A stretch of DNA of 64,000 nt from the NCBI GenBank assembly GCA_023525715.1, contig CM042017.1, positions 77,142,666-77,206,665 on the forward strand, given 5' to 3'. The notes under the pieces were generated by a model, which saw only the letters and a list, made by a program, of their open reading frames with translations, was not told where the DNA came from and did no database searches. The DNA comes from Cichorium intybus (Eukaryota; Streptophyta; Magnoliopsida; Asterales; Asteraceae). Shown here one piece after another: positions 49,769 to 62,584 of this stretch (position 1 is the first letter of the stretch; the number at the start of each line of letters is the position of its first letter). The position numbers and the translations under genes are program-made.

Positions 49769-51545
49769 CACTTGTTATAACAACTGTATGGTCTAATATT
49801 TTCTAACCTAGTAAGGTGTATGTCATCCAAGACAAGTGCCGTGTTCATCTAATGAAACAGCCCTTAGGCAAGTGATCAAATATTTCTTTGTTCTAAAAGA
49901 TATCCTTATGAACGTCTGACATGGAATCATGTCAGTCTCAGACATTCAATATTATGTTTCCCGAGAGAGATTTGTGATGACCACAACAAACTGCACTATT
50001 GATTCTATATCAATTCAGTCTCGGTACGGCCGTACACTTGCTGTCAGCACCAAATCATCGAGGGGCCCATGGATATCGCTTCTCCTGTTAGGGCAGAAGG
50101 AACAAATAAACTTTGACTACACGGATCTTGCCTACTCATCATGTCATACCTGGACATTCCCTGTATGGCTGCCAGTTACGGACAACGTTGGAGAAAACCA
50201 AGGCACAACAGACTGCAGGACAAAGAATCAATGCAGCTCCGCTTGAAGAATATAAGATATTACCATCTTAGAATTACTCGTGACAGATTCCATGAAGTAA
50301 TCTCTAAGTGCAGGTTACTCCAATACTTAATCCCTATTAAGTACACATGAGAATTAGTGCATCTCCATGCTATGTCCATCTCTATGGACAATTTACCAAT
50401 TCCTCATGTCAGTCTTGAATCAATACTTACTCCCAAAAGTATGACCGACTGTGGACAGTTTGAATAATAATTAAATTATTCAGGAAGTCAATAAAACACG
50501 CAAAATCGGAACACAATGATAAACTAATGAAATGACTGCCTTTATGCATATATTATGTTCTCTACATAATAATCTTCATATCAGATAGAGTTTTTCATTG
50601 CTTAAGTTCCCAATACAAATCAAACTATACTAACCTCACTCAAAGTCAATTCATTTGCAAATCTAATGCATATGGACTTAGCATGAACGATCTTGCTTAG
50701 TCCGAGACATTGACTTAGTGATCAGATCAGCTATCTTGCCTCATCCGATATAGCTCTATTAACTGAGATGTCTCTTTTGATAAGAACTCGGATCCTGACT
50801 GCGTACAAGAACCGTTTCTATTAGTTTTGGAAGCTAGTATCAGTATGCTTCTTTACACTGAGTTCTCCCATACTATAATGGATCAAGAATATCTTAAACA
50901 TTTAAGATACTTCGTGACTTCCATCCATTTGACTTTTGCCAAGATTAGCCTAATGTCAAATCATCATGCTCAAGGCATATGATACATTAGGTCTCGTACA
51001 TTATGCGATTGATCCATATGCAAGTGCATACGAGACTCAACTCATTTCATCCAGGATCTTAATGGAACTAGGACTCTGAGTTTCACTCAGTCCTAAACCC
51101 TGATACAGAAACTTGAATCCCTTATAGGAGTCTTGTATCTCTAGATCCGTCTGCTCATGTACTCTAGCTTATCCTTATGAAGCACTTAGTTCTATCTCCA
51201 TAGATCATGATGCTTCATATGCAATAGGTCACTCCTATGTCATTTGTAGCACATCAATTCTCATTTATTTATGATTTCTCGATATAGGGACGTTTACATG
51301 AGAACTTTGCTATCCGCATACAACATAGGTTGGACTTCAGGGCTCCCACTAGCACTGACATTTACATAGTTCACTTTTGTTTCCCAAATCCCTATGAAGC
51401 ACCTAATTATATCTCCATAGATCAAATGCTTCATGCGCACGAAGTCTCTCCTGTGTCATTTATAGCATAGCAATTCTCATTTATTTCATATTTCTCGAGA
51501 TAGGGACATTTACATGAGAACTTTGCTATCTGTGTACGACATAGG
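49769..51545 (-). other. 3' region of F, RNase H not recognisable
   Basis: Where connection domain, RNase H and 3' untranslated region should be, I find no coding motif. A 217 bp tandem duplication starts at 51181 and 51398 (ATCTCCATAGATCA and GGGCTCCCACTAGC/ATGCTCCCACTAGC blocks). Confidence 0.65.
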
Positions 51546-52138
51546 TTAGACTTCAATGCTCCCACTAGCTCTGACATATACACATGGCTCATCTTCATTT
51601 CTCGAAAATCCAAACTCTTTGATTTTTTCATCGAAGCAGAGATTCCAGCTACGAGATGCTTGTTTGAGTCCATAAATCGACTTCACAAGTTTACACACTC
51701 TATTGGGATATTTGGACTGTACAAAACCCTCTTGTTGTGTCATACACACATCCTCTGAAAGTTTTCCGTTAAGGAAAGCGGTTTTTACATCCTTTTGCCA
51801 TATTTCGTAGTCATAGAATGCTGCGATGACAAACAATATCCTAATAGATTTAATCATCACCACTGGTGAAAAAGTTTCCTCATAATCAATCCCTTGGGTT
51901 TGAGTATAACCCTTTGCCACCAGTCTGGCTTTGTTTGTGTGTACCTTTCTATCCACGTCTGTCTTCTTCTTGAAGACCCATTTACACCAACTGTTTTAAG
52001 GTCAAGTGTTTGATCAACCAGGTTCCAAACTTGGTTATCATACATGGATTTCATCTCGCTCTCCATCATCTCTTTCCTTAAGGCAACCCAAGGGGCCTGG
52101 CACGACTTCCGATAATTGGTAGGGTCACAATGATCCAC
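51546..52138 (-). pseudogene. Copia reverse transcriptase fragment of F
   Basis: Minus strand: MYDNQVWNLVD, a frameshift at about 51960, then HTNKARLVAKGYTQTQGIDYEETFSPVV, KDVKTAFLNGKLSEDV, SIYGLKQASRSWN and VYVRASGSIEV. It breaks off where LYVDDILL should follow. The Gln before MDVK is Lys. Closest to the reverse transcriptase of element I at 5333-6061. Not functional. Confidence 0.85.
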
Positions 52139-53639
52139 CAGACATTCATCACCTTCGTCAACATGTAATTCATGAAAACTAGGTGTATGACGTCCTTTAT
52201 CAGTTTCTCGAACAGGAGATGGAGTTATGTCAGATTCCTCAGCAAACTCTTACTGAGTCTCAACAGGTTTTACTACCTCTGGTTGAGTGCCAGTGCCAAC
52301 ATCAGGCTCTTTGATCCTTTGAGTCTCATCAAGATCAGTCAGGCTCCCACTGATTTCTTGAATACCAGCTTCCTATCATAGAAGACTGCCATTTATACAA
52401 CATCATACTATTGTCAAAATGCTTATTATATCCAAGTACTCTAGTGGAATAACACTTCTGTTAATCGGAGTCCTCTGTATTGGTGCAAGGGTTAGGACTC
52501 TATTGTCTCTAAGGTTTAGCCTTAGACATAGATTGGAAGCATAATACAATCCATCATAAGTCGAACCTTTATGTTCGATTATAACTCAGACACACCATAC
52601 GATGCTCGTAGCGTTCTAAGTGGATTTGACTGTTGAAACAATTTTCACAGTCCATTAGATGATTGTATAATCTTTGACTAAGAAACTCTTTATCCGCACT
52701 TGGATTTAGAATTCTCATCCTTTGCTCATTTGATTCAATACTCTGTTCTTGAAGTACTGATCACCATATAGGTTTCAAACTCAATAGAGTATTTTAGACG
52801 GTTTAGTGGAAAACTGAACGGTCCAAATACATTAGATGTACAAGGTCCAACAGATTCTCAGCCGTTGCCCACAATAACTTGTGAGCAGTGCATAGTTATC
52901 TCTCTATGTAGACAAGAATAGCAGTTATCATAAGACTTTCAGTCAAATGATCTCCAGAATCCTATCCATCTGGAGTTCTGGTAGCTTCTTTCAAGTTTAC
53001 AAAACCAGACAATTCCACTCATACCATTAATCCAAACATTTGGATTCTCTTGAATCAATATTTTCGAACTATTGTTGTGAACCAGTTCTCATAGATGTAA
53101 TGACCATAAATTTGTTCCAAAATAACTTTTAAAATAACTTTTATTTAAAACAACCTTTATTCAAACCAAGTCAAAACCATCTGATGAAACAATGTTCACA
53201 TCAACAATCTTCAAATTGCAAAACCATAAACTAAAACACTATAGAGAAGTTGGTTCCTAATCCTATGGATGAAATAAAGCTGCTTGTAGTCCATGATTCG
53301 ATCCAGCTCTCCATGGTTTGTGCCTCTGCTTTATTCTAGTCTCTGCCCATTAAAATGGCAATACTGGTCATAAGCAAAGCACTTATGGAATTACAAATAT
53401 ACCTGAAGTGCCATACTCTTTGGCTTGCAACTACTTCTATTGCGTCAGATATCTTGAGCATTTATGCCTTCCATCTCCCACATCCTTTCAGTGGAAACAA
53501 AATCTTCCTCAGGATTTCAGTATTGAGGTTTCTTTAGGAAAATCATTCCCTTGATAGGGTTTGTCCTTTTCCTTTTGACACCTCCTTTAGGAACTGTGGT
53601 GTTGGATTCCCTAGCCATGTAAAGTTCTACTTTCCTCAA
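52139..53639 (-). pseudogene. Decayed protease-integrase region of F
   Basis: By position this should be protease and integrase. Only scattered phrases remain, such as a pre-reverse-transcriptase linker ending VDHCDPTNY; no zinc or DDE motif can be read with confidence. Confidence 0.5.
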
Positions 53640-54190
53640 GATGCTATGTAATCTCTCGAAGGGTCCTTTTAAGTTCTATATAATGATGTCCAGAATGAAC
53701 TAATCATAAGAACTAGTCAGCGAGTTAAGGACAATGTCCATGACTAACTCCCGACTTGTTGGAAATCCCAACCTCCACATTTGGTCAACGTACCCTCTTA
53801 TGCTAAACATATGGGTATTGACTCTCCATCCTAGTAACAGCCTACATCCAAATAATGCTTTCATGACTTCGAATCGTTCCCATTTAACCTGCTCTTGGAT
53901 CATGTCCTTAAGCCGGTTAATCATGTCAAAGCACCAAGACCCCACAATCTTCTTTGAAGCTCGGGAATCATAGTGTCTAACATGAAACGAGCAACCTTAT
54001 TCAAATCATTCAGACGTCTAAGATGATTGACCGTCTATTTCAGCACTAATGGATCTGGGTGGATAATCCATAGGAACTTGTTCCTCAATCATATAAAATT
54101 TTCCCTCGACATTGAGTACTCTTCTCAAGTTCTGGAACCAACACGCATAATCTATGCTGTTGAACTTACTTTGATTGAGGAAGCCACGCA
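53640..54190 (-). pseudogene. Copia gag fragment of F
   Basis: Minus strand in pieces: DYACWFQNLRRVL, RFMLDTMIPEL in neighbouring frames, then MINRLKDMIQEQVKWERFEVMKALFGC and GYVDQMWRLGFPTSRELVMDIVLNSL (53945-53700). This is the Angela-lineage gag helical domain. Frameshifts and stops throughout; the zinc knuckle is not seen. Confidence 0.78.
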
Positions 54191-55711
54191 GTAAAAAAAA
54201 CTTGTAACTTTCAAACTTTCTTTAGTTGACATCTAAAATAGAGTTTTGTTTAATTTGATTAACCCTTAATAAATTAATTACCCATAAAATTATTTTACTT
54301 AAGGCTAGAATCCATATTTCGCTTCTGGTGGTGAAGAGGTATGTCGTAGTCACCCCCAAAAGTTATTTAGGTAGGCAATACTCTTTTGCCAACTTCAATC
54401 TCTATGAAGCTTCTAGGTCTTTTGGGATTCATTGAATCTGATCAATGGCATGTTTAATCCCATCATGCTCATCCTCTCTCTCGTGACGGGTATGCCGCGG
54501 ATCACGAGTTTGGATGGTAAATCGACCACGAAGACCCACGTGACACCCGGCCCATGATTCATGAGTTATCGCGAGTATCACATCATTTTGGCCGAGTCCA
54601 ATCCGACGCGTTGGCTATAGCACTTCCCACGCCGGAAGGGCCCGGTTAAATGTGTGGTTCTTTGTGGGTAGCATGAGATTCACATTTTCATAAAACGGGA
54701 TTTCGTTTCGTTAAGTTAAAACATTTTAACTTTCTTTTGGCAAAATGGTCTCTTAAACTTTTAAAATTCGTCTTACAATTGCCAATAATTTTAAAACATG
54801 TTAACAACTTTTAACAATCTAGTTTTACATATATCATTCTTGTTAAAACACTTTAACCTTTTAATTGGCAAAAGGGTCAATTTAAACATTTTAAAACCAG
54901 TTTGAAATGCCAATTCACTTTTGAAAAATTCTATTAACTTTTAACAATTTTTCTTACCTGTGTATTTTCAGTAATACTTTTATCTTGAAACACTGTCATA
55001 ACAAACCCTTTCGGTAACTCCACTCGATAAAATGTGACAGGCGGTGAGGGTGGTAAGCAATGAATGCTATTTAAAAACCGACCTCATTAGGAATCAAAGA
55101 GACCTCCTTCAACCTTCTACACATTTAGAGTAGGTGAGCCTAGTCACGGTCTGACCAATGTTTTTATTTTAAGTTATACATATAGATAAAATTCAAATAT
55201 ATATATATCATTTAAAATTTAAGTATTCTTTGAAAATTATGTTTAACTATTAATTCTATTAAACACGCAAAGATGCAGTGTTAATAATTAATTTAAACAA
55301 TTATCCATTAAATTTTGAAGCATTTTAAACTTTGTGTTTAGCTATTAATCCTATTGAGCATGCAAGCATTCTATGTCAATGATTAATCTAAACAATCATA
55401 CAATACTAAAATCACCATTTTATAACAAGAAATCTGATTTCAGAAAAATAAAACTTCACGCCCGCCGCGACGCGAAACACGAGAACACGCGACGCGGTAA
55501 TCAAAAGAAACCGATCATGCCAAGAACGACGCGGCGCGAAACAATAGGAAACGCGACGCGGCAAAACCCTAATGATCGTAACTTTAGAGAAGACCGCGAC
55601 GCGACCATTCAAGGACCGCGGCGCGGACGTCGACAGATTCGATAATTCAAAGAAAAAAAAACGATTTTTAACATATCTAATCGAATCTAAACAGTAAAAA
55701 ATCTTGATAAA
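54191..55711 (-). other. 5' leader of F with three CG-rich box pairs
   Basis: Long untranslated leader. At 55463-55625 three pairs follow each other: CGCCGCGACGCG, 12 bp, ACGCGACGCGG; ACGACGCGGCGCG (55526-55538), 12 bp, ACGCGACGCGG (55551-55561); ACCGCGACGCG, about 11 bp, ACCGCGGCGCGG. They stand out sharply in AT-rich surroundings. Confidence 0.75.
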
Positions 55712-55727
55712 GTGGCTCTGATACCAC
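55712..55727 (-). other. Primer-binding site of F
   Basis: Minus strand GTGGTATCAGAGCCAC directly after the LTR; complement of initiator tRNA-Met. Confidence 0.88.
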
Positions 55728-56370
55728 TGTAGGAATACGATAGCATAAAAACAACGCAGCGGAAACAGAAATCAAAATCGTATTCAACCAGGATCACAGA
55801 ATCATGCACACTTTTGTAACTGTAAAAACAAGAGGGTTCAAGAAATACCTTTTAGATCTCAGATCTGATCTTGTTAGGATGACGAGAGCCCAAAGTAGAA
55901 CTCCTCTAATGTAATCGCACCCAAGACAACGATCCAGCACCCGTTGATGTAGTATATACCTTTGCTTGAAGTTTTAGCACGTAATACTTAGGGTTTTGAA
56001 AGAAATCGGCCGTATACCGAGGGGTGAGAGGAGGGTGACGAAAATTAGGGTTTTGGCAGCTTCTACAACTTAGATCTAGGGTTGTATTTATAGTGCTCCT
56101 CATCCTTATCCCCTCCCTTGTGGATATTTCACTTTAGTCCCTTATCCTTATTAAGTTTCTAATTAATATACCTTTACTTTGGTATATTAATAAACTTAAC
56201 CATTAAGTTTCTAATTAATATATCTTTACTTTGATATATTAATAAACTTAACCCCTCAAGTTTATTTTCGATCTCTTTTAGCTAAATCGTCTCTTGCGTG
56301 TAACCCAAAAGGACCCTACTATTTATAGTAATATTACCAACTTGTTATAACGATGGGCATATAACCAACA
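55728..56370 (-). repeat. 5' LTR of F
   Basis: 643 bp; differs from 49114-49756 at two sites (GATAGCAT against GATAACAT, and GGTGAGAGG against GGTGGGAGG). Confidence 0.93.
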
Positions 56371-56375
56371 CTTAT

Positions 56376-57868
56376 ATTATCATTCTTCGTCTACTACTTA
56401 TTTAGACATTTACTCCTTTTCTTTACTTCATATTGTTTATGACCTTTGGTCATTTTGCTTACATGCTTTTGGTTTTCTTCAATTATCATATGTCATTATA
56501 CTCTTTTATTACTGGTATTTCTTCTTATACTTCCTTCATTTGGTTGCGGAATTTAATTCCCACTAACCAATATTTTATCATCATTTTCTTTAAGATCTTT
56601 CACTATATTCTTCTGATTATCCTCATCATTTGTTTCATCTTTAATCTCTTGCCTAACATTTATTTAGGCACTCAACCTTTATTTCTCAATTCATATTCAT
56701 TTAATTCCATTACTATGACGCAATTTACTTAAAATATCATAGTCTTTACCAATTTACCATTCATCATTCTTTTCCCATTTGGGTATCTTACTTTGTTTTT
56801 ATTACTCATTATAGCACTGTACTTATAACTTAATCAATTGTTAAATCCTTGGACACTTTCACACATATTCTTTGTTCAATCCCGGCAATTAGTCTTCCAC
56901 TCTCTGCTACCATTGTCATATTCTATCTTTAGCATTTCTCATAGTTTTAATCTTATCGTCTTACAACGATATTCTGCTTCCTTTATATATTTACTATTCA
57001 TACATCTTTTAAAGAAAATTTGAAATTTAATGGTCATGCACAAGCCACACCACCTGCTTGCATTAAACTCTTCTTTACCACTCTTTTATTTTTACAAAAT
57101 TTTATGTACTATTAATACACTCTGCTTCTAATTTCATTCTTCATGTAAGAGTCTTACAACTCTTATATAGGCAATCAATACCCATAATTCCTCTTTAGGT
57201 TGCTCTTATACATACTTCCTCTCGCCTCGATAGGCATATACTTTAATGTCTTTCAATTTGTCTACGAAGTATTATTTATCACATTATTTCTTTTACTTCA
57301 CCATACTAAGTGGTATATATCCACGACATTAACTTTTAATACTCATAACCTTACTGGTTGTTATTACGTAGGCATATAATTCCTATGTTTTACCTACTAC
57401 TCGCTTCAAAACCTTACCCACCAGAATACCATAATTCCTTTGCGATTCCACCAGTCTCAATACATATCCTGTGATTATGATAATATGGGCCCATATTACC
57501 ATAATCACCTATACATATTGATTCTGCTGTTACCACAAGGTCTCATGGGACACTGGTTCCCTTAACATATAACACCATTATAAGTACATGGTGATCACTA
57601 CTAGAAATCTTACTACTTTATAAACAAAGCCTTTAATAAATTTAGACGGTTACGGAAAATGTCATATAATTTTCCTAGCGGTCAGATTTTTGCTCACTTT
57701 AAACGTTAACTTGACACTTCTTAGTGTTATATATCTACATATTTTAAAAAATGCATAATGTCTTAATCATTTAAGACATCATATAGCATACTTTCATAAA
57801 CTAACATTTCTATAGCATGAGTTTAAGCCTAGGAGTGGAACAAGCCAATCCTAATTCGCTTAAACTAT
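56376..57868 (-). other. Non-coding interior of D, right block
   Basis: Continues the pyrimidine-rich composition of 46679-49113. No gag start such as MVNTR is present after the primer-binding site, and no frame above about 100 codons is convincing. Confidence 0.75.
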
Positions 57869-57882
57869 GGCTCTGATACCAA
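57869..57882 (-). other. Primer-binding site of D
   Basis: Minus strand TTGGTATCAGAGCC, two bases after the LTR; tRNA-Met type, as in chromoviruses. Confidence 0.85.
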
Positions 57883-57884
57883 CT

Positions 57885-60210
57885 TGTGACACCCCATTTC
57901 TACTGTTTTCAAATACTATGGTTTTTCGTATAAATACATGAATACAAAAATACGGTTTATCAAAAACCGATAATTTACATACTTAAAAAACAGTGGGTGT
58001 TACAAATCCATATCAAAACTAACCATAGTAAGCAAGAAAGGATTAAACCTTGAGTCCAAGATAGGAGCTAACTTGAGCTCCACTCCGGTTAAACTTCATT
58101 CCATTATGGCAAATCATTTTAACCTGGAATACATGGCAAAACATAAAATACGTAAGACAATAATGTCTCGTGAGTTACATGAGTTTTAGACTCAAACATT
58201 TAACTTTTTTTTTCATCCTTTTTATAAAACTTGTAACATAAAACATCTTTCAAAGCTTTATAGTAATAACATACCATAGCTCTTTACTTTTCAAAATCGT
58301 TTCTTAACATACTTTGTAAAAATAATATCTTTTAAAACTTTATAGTAGCAACATACCTTACCCTTTATTTCTCAAAATCATTTCGTAGCATACTTTGCAA
58401 AAATAACATCTTTCTTACTTTCTTTGACTGGTTTTATAAGCTTGCTGGATTTTTATACTTAGGGCTTTAATCACTATAAGTGATACCCCAAGTCTCTATA
58501 GCTAGAAAGAACGGATCAATCCTCACCAAAGAAGTGCTTAGGCAATCTACTTCGCGATGGGGCTTTTTCCCCAGTAGACCCCTTACCTAACCCGGGTAGG
58601 TGGAACATAGTTCCCTTACTAACGCTGCTTGCTAAAAATACCAGTCATACAAATTACTTACTGCTTGCTTGGACATTACTCACATACATATAACTTGTAG
58701 CTAAGTGCCAAACTTCATTATTTTCTGTCTTTATGGCTAGATGCCAAATTTATAACTTTCATCACATATGTAAATTATGTTTTTATAACATTCTAAGCTT
58801 TATGCCAAATCATACTTTCCAACATCTTATGACTATATGCTATTCATACTTGAAAACATATATACAGTTTGTAACCAAAACATACTTCTTAAACATCTTG
58901 TGACTATATGCCATTCATACTTGAAAACATATATAACTTATAATCAAAATATACTTTCACATAATTGGTTCATAGACCAACATACTTCCACTTAATTTAG
59001 CTTGTAATTCAAAACATAACTTCAAATATCACATTATACTTTCACAACAAGTTAAAAATAATACTCTTGCATAAAATTTCACATATAGAAATTTTATAAG
59101 AAATCTTAAAAATACTTACTTGCCATGTACCCCAAAATGGGTAATACTCACCTCACGTATTGCTAGAAAATTGGTTACACGTTCCTTGTATTTATACTCT
59201 TTTGATCCATTAGTCACTTGGAATGGACCTATATTTAACATGTTATACATTAACATTCATGCTAACTGACTCTATAACTCATTAGAGTCCTTATAATACT
59301 ATCTTGGGTCATAACAATTATATAACTTTTAGATGACCAACTTTAGTTAAATCGTATATTATATGTATTTTTCTACAGTACCCTCGAGGGGTCGTATTTT
59401 AATTCCGATAATTTTCTGTGTCATTTTGGACCATATTGGACCTATGTTTAAAATTTGAGGTCAATCGGACAAGTTTTGAACCAAATCTCAAAATCAAATT
59501 GCACTTGGCAGGAGACTCAATACAAAAACTGCATGTTGCTGCTGGCGCCGCCTCGCGTCGCGAAGGCAAAGTATATTGCCTTAATTGACGATTTTTCAAG
59601 CTACTGTTTCACTATTCCTCACATTAAGTTCTTATTACATGACTTAATTGTCTTAGGGTCACTTCTAGGCCCTAAATAACAACTTACTTGTAAACTTTAA
59701 ACCATAAATCATCAATTCCATCCTTTTTGCTTGAAATTTCCCCGTAACACCAAATTTTACACCAAAAACCATTTTAATGAATTTTCAAGCATGGAACTGA
59801 TTTCTTACACCATTTAGGTTACCTTGAGTTTACTAAATCATTTAAAACCAGTTTTGAACTCATAACCCATTTCTAGGGTTCTTGAGCTAAAAAAACCATT
59901 TCTAGAAATTTAACTAAAATCAATGGTTATATCTTGTTTTCTATAATGGTTTGAACTAGATGAAGTGTTTGATTCACTTGAACCATTTAAACCTTAACTG
60001 AAATTTCAGTGTTGATCCGGGAAGAAGTTACTAAGAACAAGTTCATAAACTTGATTTCTTACCTCTACCCACTTAGAAATCTTCTTTCCTTTGCTTGATT
60101 CTTCCGTTCCAACTCCAATTCCTCGCTCATCTTCTTGAACCCGTGCCCTCGTTTCTTCCAGAGAGTTCCCAGAAGTCTCTTCTATAATTATGGTTATTTA
60201 TGAGATATTT

Positions 60211-60302
<92 letters not shown>

Positions 60303-60651
60303 TTTTCCAACTTTGGCTTAATGACAAAACAGCCCCTGGACTTCAATTCTTCATATTTTTAACACTAGAACCCAACTCTTATTACACCAAGTTTTATTTC
60401 TTATATTTTAACCACAAAATCATATTTTCATTACTTAGAAGTCATTTGGTTGTCAAATGACCATTTTGTCCTTTTGGCTAAATTTCACTATTCGTGCATT
60501 ACAATACAAACTTCACATAAACTAATATTTTATAACTTTTTATTATTGTTTTACCACATTTCCCGCTACATTATTTCAAAACTTTCAAAATTTTTGGTCT
60601 TTATCTTAATCGTCATCTCGAATATAAATTCAAGATTTTTGGGTCGTTACA
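57885..60651 (-). repeat. 5' LTR of D
   Basis: 2767 bp, about 48 substitutions against the other LTR by eye, plus a (TA)n expansion at 60213-60299, a 23 bp loss between CG boxes near 59560 and a loss of about 12 bp near 59143. TSD CAGAA follows at 60652-60656. Confidence 0.92.
60213..60299. repeat. (TA)n microsatellite expanded in one LTR
   Basis: About 87 bp of TA; the allelic place in the other LTR (about 37812-37822) is only CATATATATAT. Confidence 0.95.
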
Positions 60652-60656
60652 CAGAA

Positions 60657-62584
60657 GTTAATGTTGAGGGGGAGCCAGAAGTAGCATCTCCTAACTCTTC
60701 GGATCATGAAGGAATATCTCTTCAACAGCTAGTGCGAGGGGGAGCAATTACTAAACTCTTCTATTCACTCTTCAAACTTAAACACTCCATAAACAAATGT
60801 CACAAACTCAAATAATCACTTAATAATGGATGATTTCCCTTCCACTTTGGGTTATCCTTCAGATATTGAGGAAATTGATTTTGAAGGACCTCTTGAATTT
60901 GATCCAAATTATCCTCCTTTGGAAAAGTGGACTAGAAGTCATCCTCCATCACTTGTCATCGGTAATGTTCATGATAAAGTATTGACTCGTCCACAACTCC
61001 ACCAAAAACAACTTGATTTAAACAAAACTTCGGAGTTGTGCATGTTCAATCTTTTTATTTCAAATATAGAACCAAAGAACATTAAAGATGCATTTGATCA
61101 CCCTGACTGGATTGAAGCAACGTAGTTGGAATTAGAGGAATTTGAAAGAAACAAAGTTTGGAGGTTAATTCCAAAACCTGCTAATGCTTCAATCATTGGT
61201 CTCAAATGGGTGTATAGAAATAAGCTTGACACCAAAGGCAATGTGGTTCGGAACAAAGCAAGGCTGGTTGTCAAATGTTATTGTCAACAGGAGGGAATTG
61301 ACTACGAAGAGACATTTTCTCCTGTTGCCAGACTCGAATCAGTTTGGATATTTTTAGCTTATGCTGCACATAAAAACTTTGATGTCTATCAAATGGATGT
61401 CAAATGTGCCTTTTTGAATGGTGATCTCGAGGAAACCGTCTTTGTTGAACAACCACCTGGCTTTGAAAGTAAAGAACATCCAAACCATTGCTACGTGTTA
61501 GACAAAGCCGTCTATGGTTTAAAACAAGCTCCAAGGGCTTGGTATGAGACCTTGACAAAATTTTTAAAAGAATCAAGCTTTAAACAAGGTTCAGTGGATC
61601 CCACACTCTTCAGAAAGAAAGTTGGATCTCATTTGATGTTGGTCCAAATCTATGTGGATGACATAATCTTCGGATCCACTGACGTCCAAACTAATGAAAA
61701 GCAAATTCCAAATGAGTATGATGGGAAAGATTAACTTCTTTCTTGGATTACAAATAAACCAATCCAAGGAGGGGATATTCATCAATCAACAAAAGTACAC
61801 GAAGAGTTTGCTTGAACGCTTCAGAATGACTAACTGCTCAAATGCAAAAGTTCCTTTGCCTGCAGGTACAAGGTTGAATCCTTCATTGGACAAACCAAAG
61901 ACAGACATACAACAATACCAAAGCATGATTGGATCACTACTCTATCTCACAGCCAGTCGTCCTGATATCATGTTTGCAGTATGTAATTGTGCAAGATATC
62001 AGGCTGACCCAAGAGAACCTCATCTGGCTGCGGTTAAGACAATCTTTCGATATCTTCATGGCACTACTGCCTATGGCCTGTGGTACCCGGCAAACTTCGG
62101 CTTTTACATACAAGCTTATTCAGACTCAGATCTTGGTGGATGCTCTATTGATCGCAAGAGCACTTCGGGGGGTTGTCAATTCTTAGATGGAAAGCTGATT
62201 AGCTGGCAATCCAAGAAGCAAACTTATGTCTCTATCTCCACAGCAGAAGCAGAGTATGTAGCAGCTGCAGCATGTACTTCACAAATCATTTGGATCCAAA
62301 GCCAACTGAAAGATTATGCCATCAACATGAGAAAAATTCCTTTATTTTGTGACTCTCAAAGTGCAATTCGTATATGCCACAATCCAGTTCAACATTCCAA
62401 GACGAAGCATATAGCTCTTCATTATCACTTCATCAAAAGTCATGTTGAGGAGGGGAATATTGAGGTGCACTTTGTTCACACTACAGAACAATTGGCAGAT
62501 ATCTTCACAAAGGCTCTGAATGAAGAAGCATTCACAAGAATAGTTCGTGGACTTGGAATGATAGATGGATCCACTCTTCATTGA
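60657..62584 (+). pseudogene. SIRE-type reverse transcriptase and RNase H of C
   Basis: Resumes after the D target site. Linker DDFPSTLGYPSDIEEIDF, then a TAG at 61123 in WIEA-LELEEF. Reverse transcriptase: GLKWVYRNKLD, ARLVVKCYCQQEGIDYEETFSPVA, MDVKCAFLNGDLEE, AVYGLKQAPRAWYETL, catalytic IYVDDIIFGST. A frameshift with a small loss at about 61700 leads to MSMMGKINFFLGLQI. RNase H: AYSDSDLGG, STAEAEYVAA, LFCDSQSAI, so the acidic residues are present. End HTTEQLADIFTKAL, stop at 62584. Lesions are few. Confidence 0.88.

Larger units (their letters stand above)
49114..56370 (-). mobile_element. Ty1/copia Angela-like element, defective but recent (element F)
   Basis: Two 643 bp LTRs that differ at two positions by eye, TSD CTTAT (49109-49113 and 56371-56375), tRNA-Met primer-binding site and Angela-type polypurine tract. 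Inside are decayed gag and reverse transcriptase fragments with many stops, and the reverse transcriptase stops before its catalytic YVDD. Near-identical LTRs with a ruined interior imply that an already defective copy was moved in trans. Confidence 0.9.
35452..60651 (-). mobile_element. Large non-coding LTR element, Tekay-like LTRs (element D)
   Basis: Two LTRs of 2.72 and 2.77 kb (about 1.8% substitutions by eye) flank an interior that, after removing nested E and F, is about 4.0 kb and has no recognisable gag or pol domain. The primer-binding site next to the right LTR and the polypurine tract next to the left LTR give minus orientation. TSD CAGAA. This is a LARD-type non-autonomous element, probably using chromovirus proteins in trans. 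Confidence 0.85.

Noticed and set aside
35452..60651. D and its surroundings as one autonomous 25 kb element
   Set aside because: E and F each have their own LTR pair, primer-binding site and target duplication, so they are later insertions and not part of D.
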